Shown piece after piece: positions 55,382 through 62,966 of a stretch of 64,000 nucleotides of DNA. The DNA lies in the NCBI RefSeq assembly GCF_024519155.1, contig NZ_JANIFJ010000002.1, forward strand, positions 62,001-126,000, in the 5' to 3' direction. The stretch is from Mangrovibrevibacter kandeliae (lineage in GTDB: Bacteria; Pseudomonadota; Alphaproteobacteria; Rhizobiales; Rhizobiaceae). Both the position numbers and the translations under genes were made by a program. The notes beneath the pieces are model-generated. The model made no database searches, was not told the origin of the DNA, and was given only the letters and a program-made list of their open reading frames with translations. The first letter of the stretch is position 1. Each line of letters starts with the position of its first letter.

Positions 55382-56005
55382 TCAGCCCTGCCGCGCCGGC
55401 ACGGGGCTGAGCACGTTCGGCGGCATCTCCCCGCCGGGGTAGAGCTCCGGCGTCTCCGCCTCCGGCAACGGAATGCGGTGAGCGTTGAGCGTCATCGCCA
55501 CCATCGAGTAGTAGCCGGTGACGGCGGTCAGTTCGACGACGCCGACGACGCCCCAGCGTGCCGTCACGGCCGCGTGGACCGCGTCCGACACCTGGCCGCA
55601 GGTCTGCAGCGCCTGCACGTAGTCGTACACCTCGGCTGCGGCGGGGTCGGAGAACTCCGGCGCCTGGCCTTCGCGGATCGCCTCGATCACCGGCTCCGGA
55701 AGACCGCCTTGCCGCGCGGCGCGCGCATGGATGGTCCACTCGAGCTCCGAGTTCCAGCGGCGGGCGGTGATCAGGATCGCGAGTTCGTTCAGCGCCGGCG
55801 GCAGCACCGTCTCGTAGCGCAGGATCTCGCCGAAGCGATGCCAGCGCTCGGCGAGCTCCGGATTGTGAAGCGCCGCGCGCAGCGGCCCGACGAGGGTTCC
55901 GCGACGGCCGTTGACGACGCTGTCGAAGACCCGGCGCTGCGCCGGATCGAGCGCCTCCGGTCCCGGCAGCGGGATACGGGGCGCGGGTGCGGTGTGCATG
56001 CTCAT
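55382..56005 (-). CDS. carboxymuconolactone decarboxylase (CMD/AhpD)-family protein
   Basis: 207 residues from ATG 56005, one base after the CaiB stop. It shows the CMD pattern: G-P-L-R-A-A-L-H-N-P-E-L-A-E-R-W, Y-E-T-V-L-P-P-A-L-N-E-L-A-I-L-I, R-R-W-N-S-E-L-E-W and V-E-L-T-A-V-T-G-Y-Y. It lacks the C-x-x-C of AhpD peroxidases, so a decarboxylase or isomerase-like role is likelier than antioxidant activity. The reaction is not determined. Confidence 0.86.
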   Translation of the reverse strand: MSMHTAPAPRIPLPGPEALDPAQRRVFDSVVNGRRGTLVGPLRAALHNPELAERWHRFGEILRYETVLPPALNELAILITARRWNSELEWTIHARAARQGGLPEPVIEAIREGQAPEFSDPAAAEVYDYVQALQTCGQVSDAVHAAVTARWGVVGVVELTAVTGYYSMVAMTLNAHRIPLPEAETPELYPGGEMPPNVLSPVPARQG

Positions 56006-56006
56006 C

Positions 56007-57209
56007 CTATCGTCCTTCGCCCGCGTCGGCTTCGAGGCCGAGGGCCGCCAGCACCTCGGCGGTGTGCTCGCCGAGAAGCGGCGCGTGCCGGTCGAAGCCG
56101 AGGGGTGCGTTCTCGAATCGCAGCGGACTGACCACCTGCCGAAGCGTGCCCGACAGCGGATGCGGCAGGTCGCGCACCATCTCGCGGTGCCGGATCTGTG
56201 AGTCTTCGAAGACCCGGTCCACGGTGTTGATCGGACCGCAGGGAACACCGACCGCCGACATCGCCGCCACCCACTCGTCGACGCCCTTCGTCGCGAGAGC
56301 CGCCTCGATCTGCGGCATCAGAAGGTCGAGGTTCTCGACCCGCGCGCGGTTGGTCCGGTAGCGCTCGTCGGACGAGAGCTCGGGTCGGCCGATCACCTCG
56401 GCGAAGCGGACGAACTGCTCGTCGTTGCCGACGGCGAGGACGATGTGGCCGTCCTTCACCGGCAGGACGTCCTGCGGCTGGATGTTCGGGTGGCGGTTGC
56501 CGCGGCGCACCGGGACCTTGCCGGAGACGAGATAGTTCATCGCCTGGTTGGCGAGCATGGCGGCCGAGACGTCGAGCATGGCGAGGTCGATGACGTCGCC
56601 CTCCCCCGTCTCCGAGCGCCGCGCGAGCGCCGCGAGGACGCCGATGGTCGCGTACATGCCGGTCATGATGTCGACGATCGGCACGCCGACCTTCTGCGGA
56701 CCGCCGCCGGCCTCGCCGTCCGGACCGCCGGTGACGCTCATCAGCCCGCCCATGCCCTGGATCATGAAGTCGTAGGCGGCGTCCTTGGCCCGCGGCCCGT
56801 CGGCGCCGAAGCCGGTGATCGAGCAGTAGACGAGCCGCGGATTGACCGCCCGCAGGTCCTTGGGGCCGAGGCCGTAGCGGGCGAGTGCGCCGACCTTGAA
56901 GTTCTCGAGGAGGACGTCGCTCTCGGCGGCCAGCGCCTTCACGACCGCCTGGCCCTGCGGGCTTGCGAGGTCGAGCTCGACCGAGCGCTTGCCGCGATTG
57001 ACAGAGAGGTAGTAGCCGGACTCGGCGGTCTCACGGCCCTCGGCGTCGGCGAGGTAGGGGGGCCCCCAGCGCCGCGTGTCGTCGCCCGCGCCGGCCCGCT
57101 CCACCTTGATCACGTCGGCGCCGAGATCGGCGAGGATCTGCCCGGCCCACGGTCCCGCCATGATCCGGCTGAGATCGAGGACTCGGATATGCGACAGCGG
57201 TCCGGACAT
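56007..57209 (-). CDS. CaiB/BaiF family (class III) CoA transferase 2
   Basis: 400 residues. It shares the family signatures with the copy at 46400: L-S-H-I-R-V-L-D-L-S-R-I, A-G-P-W-A-G-Q, D-V-I-K-V-E, N-R-G-K-R-S-V and N-F-K-V-G-A-L. The catalytic aspartate is Asp180 in V-P-I-V-D-I-M. The start overlaps the GST stop as TGATG. Two CoA transferases in one cluster could act on successive acids or form a donor/acceptor pair. Confidence 0.93.
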   Translation of the reverse strand: MSGPLSHIRVLDLSRIMAGPWAGQILADLGADVIKVERAGAGDDTRRWGPPYLADAEGRETAESGYYLSVNRGKRSVELDLASPQGQAVVKALAAESDVLLENFKVGALARYGLGPKDLRAVNPRLVYCSITGFGADGPRAKDAAYDFMIQGMGGLMSVTGGPDGEAGGGPQKVGVPIVDIMTGMYATIGVLAALARRSETGEGDVIDLAMLDVSAAMLANQAMNYLVSGKVPVRRGNRHPNIQPQDVLPVKDGHIVLAVGNDEQFVRFAEVIGRPELSSDERYRTNRARVENLDLLMPQIEAALATKGVDEWVAAMSAVGVPCGPINTVDRVFEDSQIRHREMVRDLPHPLSGTLRQVVSPLRFENAPLGFDRHAPLLGEHTAEVLAALGLEADAGEGR

Positions 57210-57880
57210 CAGGCGGCCTCGAAGACCAGCGGCATCTCGATGTCGCCCATCGCGAGCGCCCCGTCATCCCTGGCCTTGGTCGCCGCCGCGGACGGGCGCG
57301 CGTCGAGCGCATCGGCGAAGGCCGACAGCCGGGGATGGGCGGCCCGCCAGTTGCTGGAGGCGAAGCGGAAGTCGAGCTGGCCGGCCGCGCAGAGGATGGC
57401 GATGTGGCCGAGCCCGAACGGCCGGGCCTCGAGCGCCGGCACCTCACGTTCGAGGCGCGCGAGGCTCGCGCGCACCTTGTCGTCGAAGGCCTGCGAGATG
57501 ACCTGCTTGCGCGCCTCCCCGCGCGCCATCTCGATGCGCCAGAGCAGCAGGATGTCGGTGAGGCCGTCGCCGAAGGCCTGCCACCGCAGGCACTCGATCC
57601 GCTCCATGCCGCCCGCCGGCACCAGCCGTTCGGGCCGCTCACCGGCCAGCATGTCGAGATACTCACAGATGACGCGGGAATCGAACAGCGCCGTCCCGTC
57701 GTCGAGGACCAGGGTCGGGATCTTGCCGAGCGGATTGTCCCTCAGGACCTCCGGGTTGGCGACCCCGGCCATCGCGACGGGCGAGCGGACACAATCGACC
57801 CGGTCCAGCAGGCCGGTCTCGTGCAGCACGATCATCACCTTGCGCACGAACGGCGACCGCGGAGACCAGTGGAGTTTCAT
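57209..57880 (-). CDS. glutathione S-transferase family protein
   Basis: 223 residues from ATG 57880 with GGAGG upstream; earlier in-frame codons are not GST-like. The thioredoxin-like N-terminal domain opens K-L-H-W-S-P-R-S-P-F-V-R-K-V with the family P-F-V-R-K, then L-G-K-I-P-T-L-V-L-D-D-G and the glutathione-binding D-S-R-V-I-C-E-Y-L. A helical C-terminal domain follows. Possible roles are isomerisation of a maleyl-type intermediate or detoxification. Confidence 0.9.
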   Translation of the reverse strand: MKLHWSPRSPFVRKVMIVLHETGLLDRVDCVRSPVAMAGVANPEVLRDNPLGKIPTLVLDDGTALFDSRVICEYLDMLAGERPERLVPAGGMERIECLRWQAFGDGLTDILLLWRIEMARGEARKQVISQAFDDKVRASLARLEREVPALEARPFGLGHIAILCAAGQLDFRFASSNWRAAHPRLSAFADALDARPSAAATKARDDGALAMGDIEMPLVFEAA

Positions 57881-57943
57881 GAAGCGTCCTCCCGGGACCT
57901 GATGCTGGGCCGAGGCTAGCCGGCGCATGAAAAAAAGGCAATC

Positions 57944-57958
57944 ATATAGTTTTATGTC
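57944..57958. promoter_or_regulatory. AT-rich motif site b (upstream of the GST gene)
   Basis: On the minus strand ACATAAAACTATATG, 64 bp before ATG 57880. It is a clear match to the shared core, and it lies in the 102-bp gap between hydrolase and GST genes, which suggests a second promoter inside the cluster. Confidence 0.5.
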
Positions 57959-57982
57959 TTAATTGGCCGAAGCCGTTCCGCC

Positions 57983-58774
57983 TCATCGATCCAGGAAATG
58001 GCGCAGCGCGGCGTTGAAAGCCTCGGGCTGCTCGAAGTTCGGCACGTGGCCCGCCCCGTCGATGATCTCGACTGCGACGCCCGGAACATCGCCGAAGCTC
58101 GCCCGCATCGATTTCGGCATGGCGCCGTCCTCGGCGCCGGCGATGACGAGGAGCGGGCACGTGATCCGTGCGACGTCGGCGACGTGGTCGTAGCTCTGCA
58201 GCGCGGTCGCGCCGTGGACGAAGCCCTCGAGCGGCGTCGCGGCGACCATCGCGCGCAGCCGCTCGCCCTTCGGGCCGGCTGCCGCTTCGGGCTGCAGCCA
58301 CCGCTGGGCCGTATCGGCGGCGTAGCCGTCCATGCCGTTCTCCCGCGCGTAGGCGATCCGCCCCGCCCAGGTCGCCGCGCCCGTCGGCGCCGTCTTCGCC
58401 TGGCCGTCCGACAGCACCAGCCGCTCGAACCGCGCCGGCCGGGCGCCGTAGGCCGCAAGGCCGGTCGGCACGCCCATCGACAGGCCGACGAAGCTGCAGC
58501 GATCGATCCCGACGTGATCCAGCACGGCATGAAGGTCCGCGCCGAGCCGCGGCAGGTCCGGCGCGCTGGCGCCCGGCGGGGTGCGGCCGTGACCGCGCTG
58601 GTCGTAGCGCAGGATGCGGAACCGGTCCTGCAGCGCCTCCACCTGGGCGTCCCAGATGGTCAGGTCGGTCACCAGCGAGTTGGAGAACACGATCCAGGGT
58701 GCATCGGCCCCCGCGCCGTCGATCCGGCAGAAGATCTCCGTGCCCGGAACGGCGACGGTCGTCTCGCGCGCCAT
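57983..58774 (-). CDS. alpha/beta hydrolase, 3-oxoadipate enol-lactonase (PcaD)-like
   Basis: 263 residues. Catalytic serine lies in F-V-G-L-S-M-G near residue 98, the acid in I-A-G-A-E-D-G and the His in G-A-G-H-V-P-N-F-E, the usual triad order. The N-terminal D-Q-R-G-H-G and the length match PcaD-type enol-lactonases and C-C-bond hydrolases. It starts 2 bp after the enoyl-CoA hydratase stop. No signal peptide. Confidence 0.88.
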   Translation of the reverse strand: MARETTVAVPGTEIFCRIDGAGADAPWIVFSNSLVTDLTIWDAQVEALQDRFRILRYDQRGHGRTPPGASAPDLPRLGADLHAVLDHVGIDRCSFVGLSMGVPTGLAAYGARPARFERLVLSDGQAKTAPTGAATWAGRIAYARENGMDGYAADTAQRWLQPEAAAGPKGERLRAMVAATPLEGFVHGATALQSYDHVADVARITCPLLVIAGAEDGAMPKSMRASFGDVPGVAVEIIDGAGHVPNFEQPEAFNAALRHFLDR

Positions 58775-58776
58775 CG

Positions 58777-59538
58777 TCAGCGCCCCTTGAAGACGGGCGC
58801 GCGCTTCTCGACGACGGCGCGCGTCGCCTCACGTGCGTCCTCCGTCGCCATCAGCCGGGTCGAATAGCCCTGCTCGATCTCGTAGCCGGGCTCGACGGGC
58901 ATGTCCTCGATCTCGTTCAGCGACCGCTTGCCCATGCGCAGGCCGAGCGGCGCCTTTGCCGCGATGGTTCGGGCCATCGTCATGGCCGTTTCCGTCAGCG
59001 CCGCGGGCTCGACGACCTCCTGCACGAAGCCGAGCCGCCACGCCGTCTCGGCATCGATCGGCTGACCGGTGAAGAACATCCGGCGCAGCCAGCCCTGCGG
59101 CAGGTGCCGGCCCATGTGCGCTCCGCCGCCACAGCGGCCGACATTGATCTCCGGCATGGCGAAGGTCGCGCGCTTCGAGGCGATGCGGATGTCGCAGACG
59201 GAGGCAAAGACGGCGCCCGCTCCCAAGGCCGGGCCGTTGATCGCGCCGATCACCGGCACCGCGCAGAGCCGCACCTGCGCGAAGGACTTGCGCACGACCG
59301 CGGCGCGGTGCGGATCCTCTTCGACGGTCGCCGCCAGGAACTCCTTCAGATCGAGCCCGGCGCAGAAGGCGCGCTCGCCGGCCGAAGTGAACACCACGAC
59401 GTTGACGTCGGACCGCCCGCCGACCTCCTCGAACAGGTTGCCGATCTCCTCGTAGAGCGCCAACGTCACCGCGTTGACCGGCGGGTTGTTCAGGGTCACG
59501 ACCGCGATCCGGTCGGCGATCTCGAGTTCGATCGGCAT
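58777..59538 (-). CDS. enoyl-CoA hydratase/isomerase family protein (atypical active site)
   Basis: 253 residues of the crotonase fold: N-N-P-P-V-N-A-V, A-F-C-A-G-L-D-L-K-E-F as the oxyanion-hole region, G-A-L-G-A-G-type turn and M-P-E-I-N-V-G. The first catalytic glutamate expected in the G-G-x-x-E-L-A-L segment is absent here (A-G-A-V-F-A-S-V). Only the second, in M-P-E, remains. It may be an isomerase, hydrolase or decarboxylase instead of a hydratase. Divergent from the acyl-CoA dehydrogenase genes. Confidence 0.9.
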   Translation of the reverse strand: MPIELEIADRIAVVTLNNPPVNAVTLALYEEIGNLFEEVGGRSDVNVVVFTSAGERAFCAGLDLKEFLAATVEEDPHRAAVVRKSFAQVRLCAVPVIGAINGPALGAGAVFASVCDIRIASKRATFAMPEINVGRCGGGAHMGRHLPQGWLRRMFFTGQPIDAETAWRLGFVQEVVEPAALTETAMTMARTIAAKAPLGLRMGKRSLNEIEDMPVEPGYEIEQGYSTRLMATEDAREATRAVVEKRAPVFKGR

Positions 59539-59556
59539 GCGATCTCCATTTGAGCC

Positions 59557-59573
59557 TTAAGCTAGATTTATGT
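59557..59573. promoter_or_regulatory. AT-rich motif site d (upstream of the crotonase-family gene)
   Basis: On the minus strand ACATAAATCTAGCTTAA, 18 bp before ATG 59538, in the 135-bp divergent gap. Shares the core CATAAA-x-C-T-A. Confidence 0.45.
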
Positions 59574-59644
59574 GTTATGCGCTGGCTGAGACCGCTTGGC
59601 AACACGAAGCGCCCGCTTGACCCGCCGCCTTCAGCCAATAAGAT

Positions 59645-59664
59645 GGTTTATAGGCTTTTATGGG
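59645..59664. promoter_or_regulatory. AT-rich motif site c (upstream of the acyl-CoA dehydrogenase pair)
   Basis: Minus-strand reading CCCATAAAAGCCTATAAACC; the plus strand lies just before the GGAGG of the TTG start at 59674. Opposite orientation to site d in the same divergent gap, so both operons could be controlled together. Confidence 0.5.
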
Positions 59665-59673
59665 AGGCGGCCG

Positions 59674-60711
59674 TTGGACGGGTGGATCGAGAACGCACGG
59701 ATGATCGTCGAGAGCGCGGCGGCCATCGTCCCGGAGGACGGCGGTCTCGATCGGGTTCGTGCGCTGCGTTTCGCGTCCCCCGGCTATTCGCCGGAGGTGT
59801 TCGCCGAGATCGGGACGATGGGGTGGCTGCAGCTCGCCGTGCCCGAACGCGACGGCGGCGCCGGGCTCGGCATGCGCGAATGCGCATCGCTGCTCGTCGC
59901 GCTGGGTCGCGGCTTGCTGCCGGAACCGGTGGTGTCGGCGTTGCTGGCGCAGCGTCTGACTGCCGGTCGCGCCGACACGGACATCCTCGACGGCCGTACG
60001 GTCATGGTCGCGGCATGGCAGGATCGCACCGACAGCCTCGACTTTGCCGGCCCGGCTGGCGGGGACATCCTAAAGCTGCATGTCGACGGCGCGGCCGGCG
60101 CAGGCGCCTTTGCGGTTCTTGCGGAACAGGGCGTGGCGATCGTGCGGGCCGGCGAACCCGGCGTCCGGGTCGAGACGGCCGCGTTGCAGGACGGAACCTT
60201 CGAGGGCACGCTGACCCTTTCGGCCGGGAACCCGGAATGGCTGCCGGTGGCGGATGCCGACCTCGCGCTCGACGAGGCGATCCTGTCGCATTCGGCCTAT
60301 CTCCTGGGGCTGTCCGAGCGCGGCATCGAGATCACGCTCGACTATCTCCGGGTTCGCAAGCAGTTCGACCAGCCGATCGGCAGCTTCCAGGCGCTCCAGC
60401 ACCGGGCCAGCGAGCTGAAGATCCAGCTCGAGCTCTGCCGCGCCGCCATTTTCAGAACTGCTGCGCGATTGGACGCCGGCCTCTCCGCCGACCGGCGCGC
60501 GGCGGCCGTCTCACGCGTCAAGACCCGGGCCGCCGGACTGGCGATGCTGATGGCGCGCGAGGCGGTGCAGATGCACGGGGCCATCGGCACCACCGAGGAG
60601 GCCGACATCGGGCTGGTCGTCGCCAAGGCCATCAGCCAGGCCAATCGCTATGGCTCGGCGCGCCTCCACCGGAACCGGCACTTCGACGCCAGCGAGAGGA
60701 GCGCGGCATGA
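59674..60711 (+). CDS. acyl-CoA dehydrogenase-family protein, small partner subunit
   Basis: 345 residues from TTG 59674, chosen because GGAGG lies 6 nt upstream and the protein then starts at the usual N-terminal helix. The family fold is seen in F-A-E-I-G-T-M-G-W-L-Q-L-A-V-P-E, V-R-K-Q-F-D-Q-P-I-G-S-F-Q-A-L-Q-H-R and Q-M-H-G-A-I-G-T-T-E-E. It is short and lacks the C-terminal E-G-T-x-E-I stretch. Such subunits occur in heteromeric dehydrogenases of steroid/ring degradation. Coupled to the next gene by ATGA. Confidence 0.88.
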   Translation: MDGWIENARMIVESAAAIVPEDGGLDRVRALRFASPGYSPEVFAEIGTMGWLQLAVPERDGGAGLGMRECASLLVALGRGLLPEPVVSALLAQRLTAGRADTDILDGRTVMVAAWQDRTDSLDFAGPAGGDILKLHVDGAAGAGAFAVLAEQGVAIVRAGEPGVRVETAALQDGTFEGTLTLSAGNPEWLPVADADLALDEAILSHSAYLLGLSERGIEITLDYLRVRKQFDQPIGSFQALQHRASELKIQLELCRAAIFRTAARLDAGLSADRRAAAVSRVKTRAAGLAMLMAREAVQMHGAIGTTEEADIGLVVAKAISQANRYGSARLHRNRHFDASERSAA

Positions 60712-61898
60712 CGCAGCACCAGGCGGCCGGCGCGTTCCCGGCACAATCCCTGCCCGACTTCGAGGCGATGAGCGACGAGGACTTCCGGCAGACCGTGCGG
60801 CGCTTCGTCGAGGCAAAGTACCCGGACATCCCGCGCTTTTCGCAGCACCGGCTGCGCTGGGACGAGGTCAAGCCGTGGTACGGCGTGCTCTCCGCCGAGG
60901 GATGGATCTGCCCGACCTGGCCGCGAGCCTTCGGCGGCATGGGCCTCGGTCCGGGCAAGCACCTGATCCTCATCGAGGAGTTCGAGCGCTTCGGCTGCGC
61001 CCGCGTGCACGACATCGGCCCGGTGATGCTCGGCCCGCTCCTGATGAAATTCGGCACGCAGGCGCAGAAGGACTTCTATCTGCCGCGCATCCTGTCCGGC
61101 GAAGACATCTGGGCGCAGGGCTACAGCGAGCCCGACGCCGGCTCCGACCTTGCCAGCCTGCGCACCCGCGCGGTGCGTGACGGCGACGCCTGGGTCATCG
61201 ACGGCCAGAAGACCTGGACGACGCTCGGGATGGACGCCAATCGGATCTTCATCCTCGCGCGCACCGACCCGTCGGTGAAGAAGCAGGCCGGCATCAGCTT
61301 CCTGCTCGTCCCGATGGATGCACCGGGCGTCACGGTGCGGCCGATCCGCAACCTCGAAGGTCACGCCGAATTCTGCGAGGTCTTCTTCGACGCCGTGCGC
61401 GTCCCGCTCGACAGCCTCGTCGGCGGCGAGAACGAGGGCTGGGCGATCGCCAAGGCGCTGCTCGGCCACGAGCGCGTCTTCATCGGCGCGCCCCGCCTGT
61501 CGGGCAATGCACTGGCGCGATTGCGCTATCTGGCGGAGGCGCGGGACGTCTTCGACGATCCGGCGCTGCAGGATCGCTACACGCGCCTGAAGCTGGACGT
61601 GGAGGATCTCTCCGACCTCTTCGAGGCCTATGTCGACAAGCTGCGCGGCGGCGAGACGATCGGTCCTGACGTCGCCATCCTGAAGATCTTCCAGAGCGAG
61701 CTCTACCAGCGCATCTCCGACGAGATGATGGAGCTGGCCGGCGCAACCGCCGGGATGCGCGAGCCGGAGGACGGCGATCCGCGCAAGCACGCGGCGGGCA
61801 CCTGGCTCGCGGCCCGCCCGACGACGATCTTCGGCGGCTCGACCGAGGTCATGCGCAACATGATGGCGCGCTACGTGCTCGACCTGCCGACGCGGTAA
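60708..61898 (+). CDS. acyl-CoA dehydrogenase, large partner subunit
   Basis: 396 residues from ATG 60708 with AGGAG at 6 nt. Substrate/FAD motifs include G-Y-S-E-P-D-A-G-S-D-L-A-S-L, W-V-I-D-G-Q-K-T-W-T-T and F-G-G-S-T-E-V-M-R-N-M-M-A-R. The position of the MCAD-type catalytic Glu is Gly in F-G-G-S-T; a Glu in L-L-G-H-E-R could serve instead, as in the IVD/LCAD group. It should oxidise an acyl-CoA to the 2-enoyl-CoA, probably as a heteromer with the preceding protein. Confidence 0.92.
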   Translation: MTQHQAAGAFPAQSLPDFEAMSDEDFRQTVRRFVEAKYPDIPRFSQHRLRWDEVKPWYGVLSAEGWICPTWPRAFGGMGLGPGKHLILIEEFERFGCARVHDIGPVMLGPLLMKFGTQAQKDFYLPRILSGEDIWAQGYSEPDAGSDLASLRTRAVRDGDAWVIDGQKTWTTLGMDANRIFILARTDPSVKKQAGISFLLVPMDAPGVTVRPIRNLEGHAEFCEVFFDAVRVPLDSLVGGENEGWAIAKALLGHERVFIGAPRLSGNALARLRYLAEARDVFDDPALQDRYTRLKLDVEDLSDLFEAYVDKLRGGETIGPDVAILKIFQSELYQRISDEMMELAGATAGMREPEDGDPRKHAAGTWLAARPTTIFGGSTEVMRNMMARYVLDLPTR

Positions 61899-62073
61899 GC
61901 GGACGGGTCGCCGGCGGCCGATCGGGTCGTCATCGGCACGTGGGTCGAGAGGATCGCCACCGCCACCGATCGGGCGCCTGCAGCCGCGCTCCGATCGGCC
62001 GCATTCGCTCGGCGGCTGAGCCTGCTTATATTCCGCTCGCGGCGGCCGCACCGGCACCGCAACGGGAGCCACC

Positions 62074-62508
62074 ATGCCACTCGACTTCGCCACGCCCTTT
62101 ACGCCGGTCGCCTCGCTCGTGGGCGGCATCCTCATCGGCCTGTCCGCGGTTTTCGTGATGGCGCTCTTCGGCCGGATCGCCGGGATCTCCGGCATCACCA
62201 GCGGCGCACTGCCGGGCGCGCGGAGCGACTGGAGCTGGCGGCTCGCCTTCGTCATCGGCCTGATCGCCGCGCCGCTCGCCGTGCTCGCGCTCACCAGCCG
62301 CTCGGTGCCGCAGGTGGTGCCGGCCAACCTTCCTGCGATGGCGGTCGCCGGCCTTCTCGTCGGCTTCGGCACCGTGCTCGGCTCGGGCTGCACCAGCGGC
62401 CACGGCGTCTGCGGCCTCGCCCGGCTGTCGCCCCGTTCCCTCGCCGCGGTCGGCATCTTCATGGCGACCGCCTTCGTCACCGTCTTCGTGTTGCGCCACC
62501 TCGCCTGA
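62074..62508 (+). CDS. YeeE/YedE-family membrane protein (half 1)
   Basis: 144 residues, preceded by GGGAG. About four membrane segments surround the conserved motif L-G-S-G-C-T-S-G-H-G-V-C-G, with two cysteines. This is one half of the YeeE/YedE (TsuA-like) fold, whose members take up thiosulfate or related sulfur compounds through cysteine relays. It pairs with the next gene (11-bp gap). The 175-bp upstream gap has a TTATAT patch near 62026 that may be a -10 box. Confidence 0.85.
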   Translation: MPLDFATPFTPVASLVGGILIGLSAVFVMALFGRIAGISGITSGALPGARSDWSWRLAFVIGLIAAPLAVLALTSRSVPQVVPANLPAMAVAGLLVGFGTVLGSGCTSGHGVCGLARLSPRSLAAVGIFMATAFVTVFVLRHLA

Positions 62509-62519
62509 GGAGATTCTCG

Positions 62520-62966
62520 ATGCGCCCTCTCCTCGGCTTCCTCTGCGGCCTCCTCTTCGGCGTCGGCCTCGTCGTCGGCGGCATGTCCGATCCGGCGAAG
62601 GTCCTCAACTTCCTCGACCTCTTCGGCCGGTGGGATCCGAGCCTTGCCGTCGTCATGGCAGGCGCATCGGTGACCGCCTTCATCGGCTACCGCCTCGTGC
62701 GACGCCGCGACCGGCCCCTGCTCCTGCCGGACTTCCAGATTCCGCGACGCGGCCCCATCGACACGCAGCTCCTGCTCGGCGCCGCGGTCTTCGGCATCGG
62801 CTGGGGCATCGGCGGCTTCTGCCCGGGGCCGGCCTGGACCGCGCTGCCGCTCGCCGCGCGCGGCACGCTGGTGTTCCTGCCGGCGATGCTCGTCGGCATG
62901 GCGTTGGCCGCGATGCTGAAGCGGCGCAGCGCGGCGAAGACGCCGATGACCGACGGCAGGACGTGA
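62520..62966 (+). CDS. YeeE/YedE-family membrane protein (half 2, DUF6691-like)
   Basis: 148 residues with four membrane segments. The opening L-C-G-L-L-F-G-V-G-L-V-V-G-G-M-S-D-P-A-K and the later G-I-G-G-F-C-P-G-P-A identify the second YeeE half, with a conserved cysteine. With its neighbour it would make a complete channel. Its stop overlaps the DsbA-like gene start as TGATG. Confidence 0.86.
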   Translation: MRPLLGFLCGLLFGVGLVVGGMSDPAKVLNFLDLFGRWDPSLAVVMAGASVTAFIGYRLVRRRDRPLLLPDFQIPRRGPIDTQLLLGAAVFGIGWGIGGFCPGPAWTALPLAARGTLVFLPAMLVGMALAAMLKRRSAAKTPMTDGRT

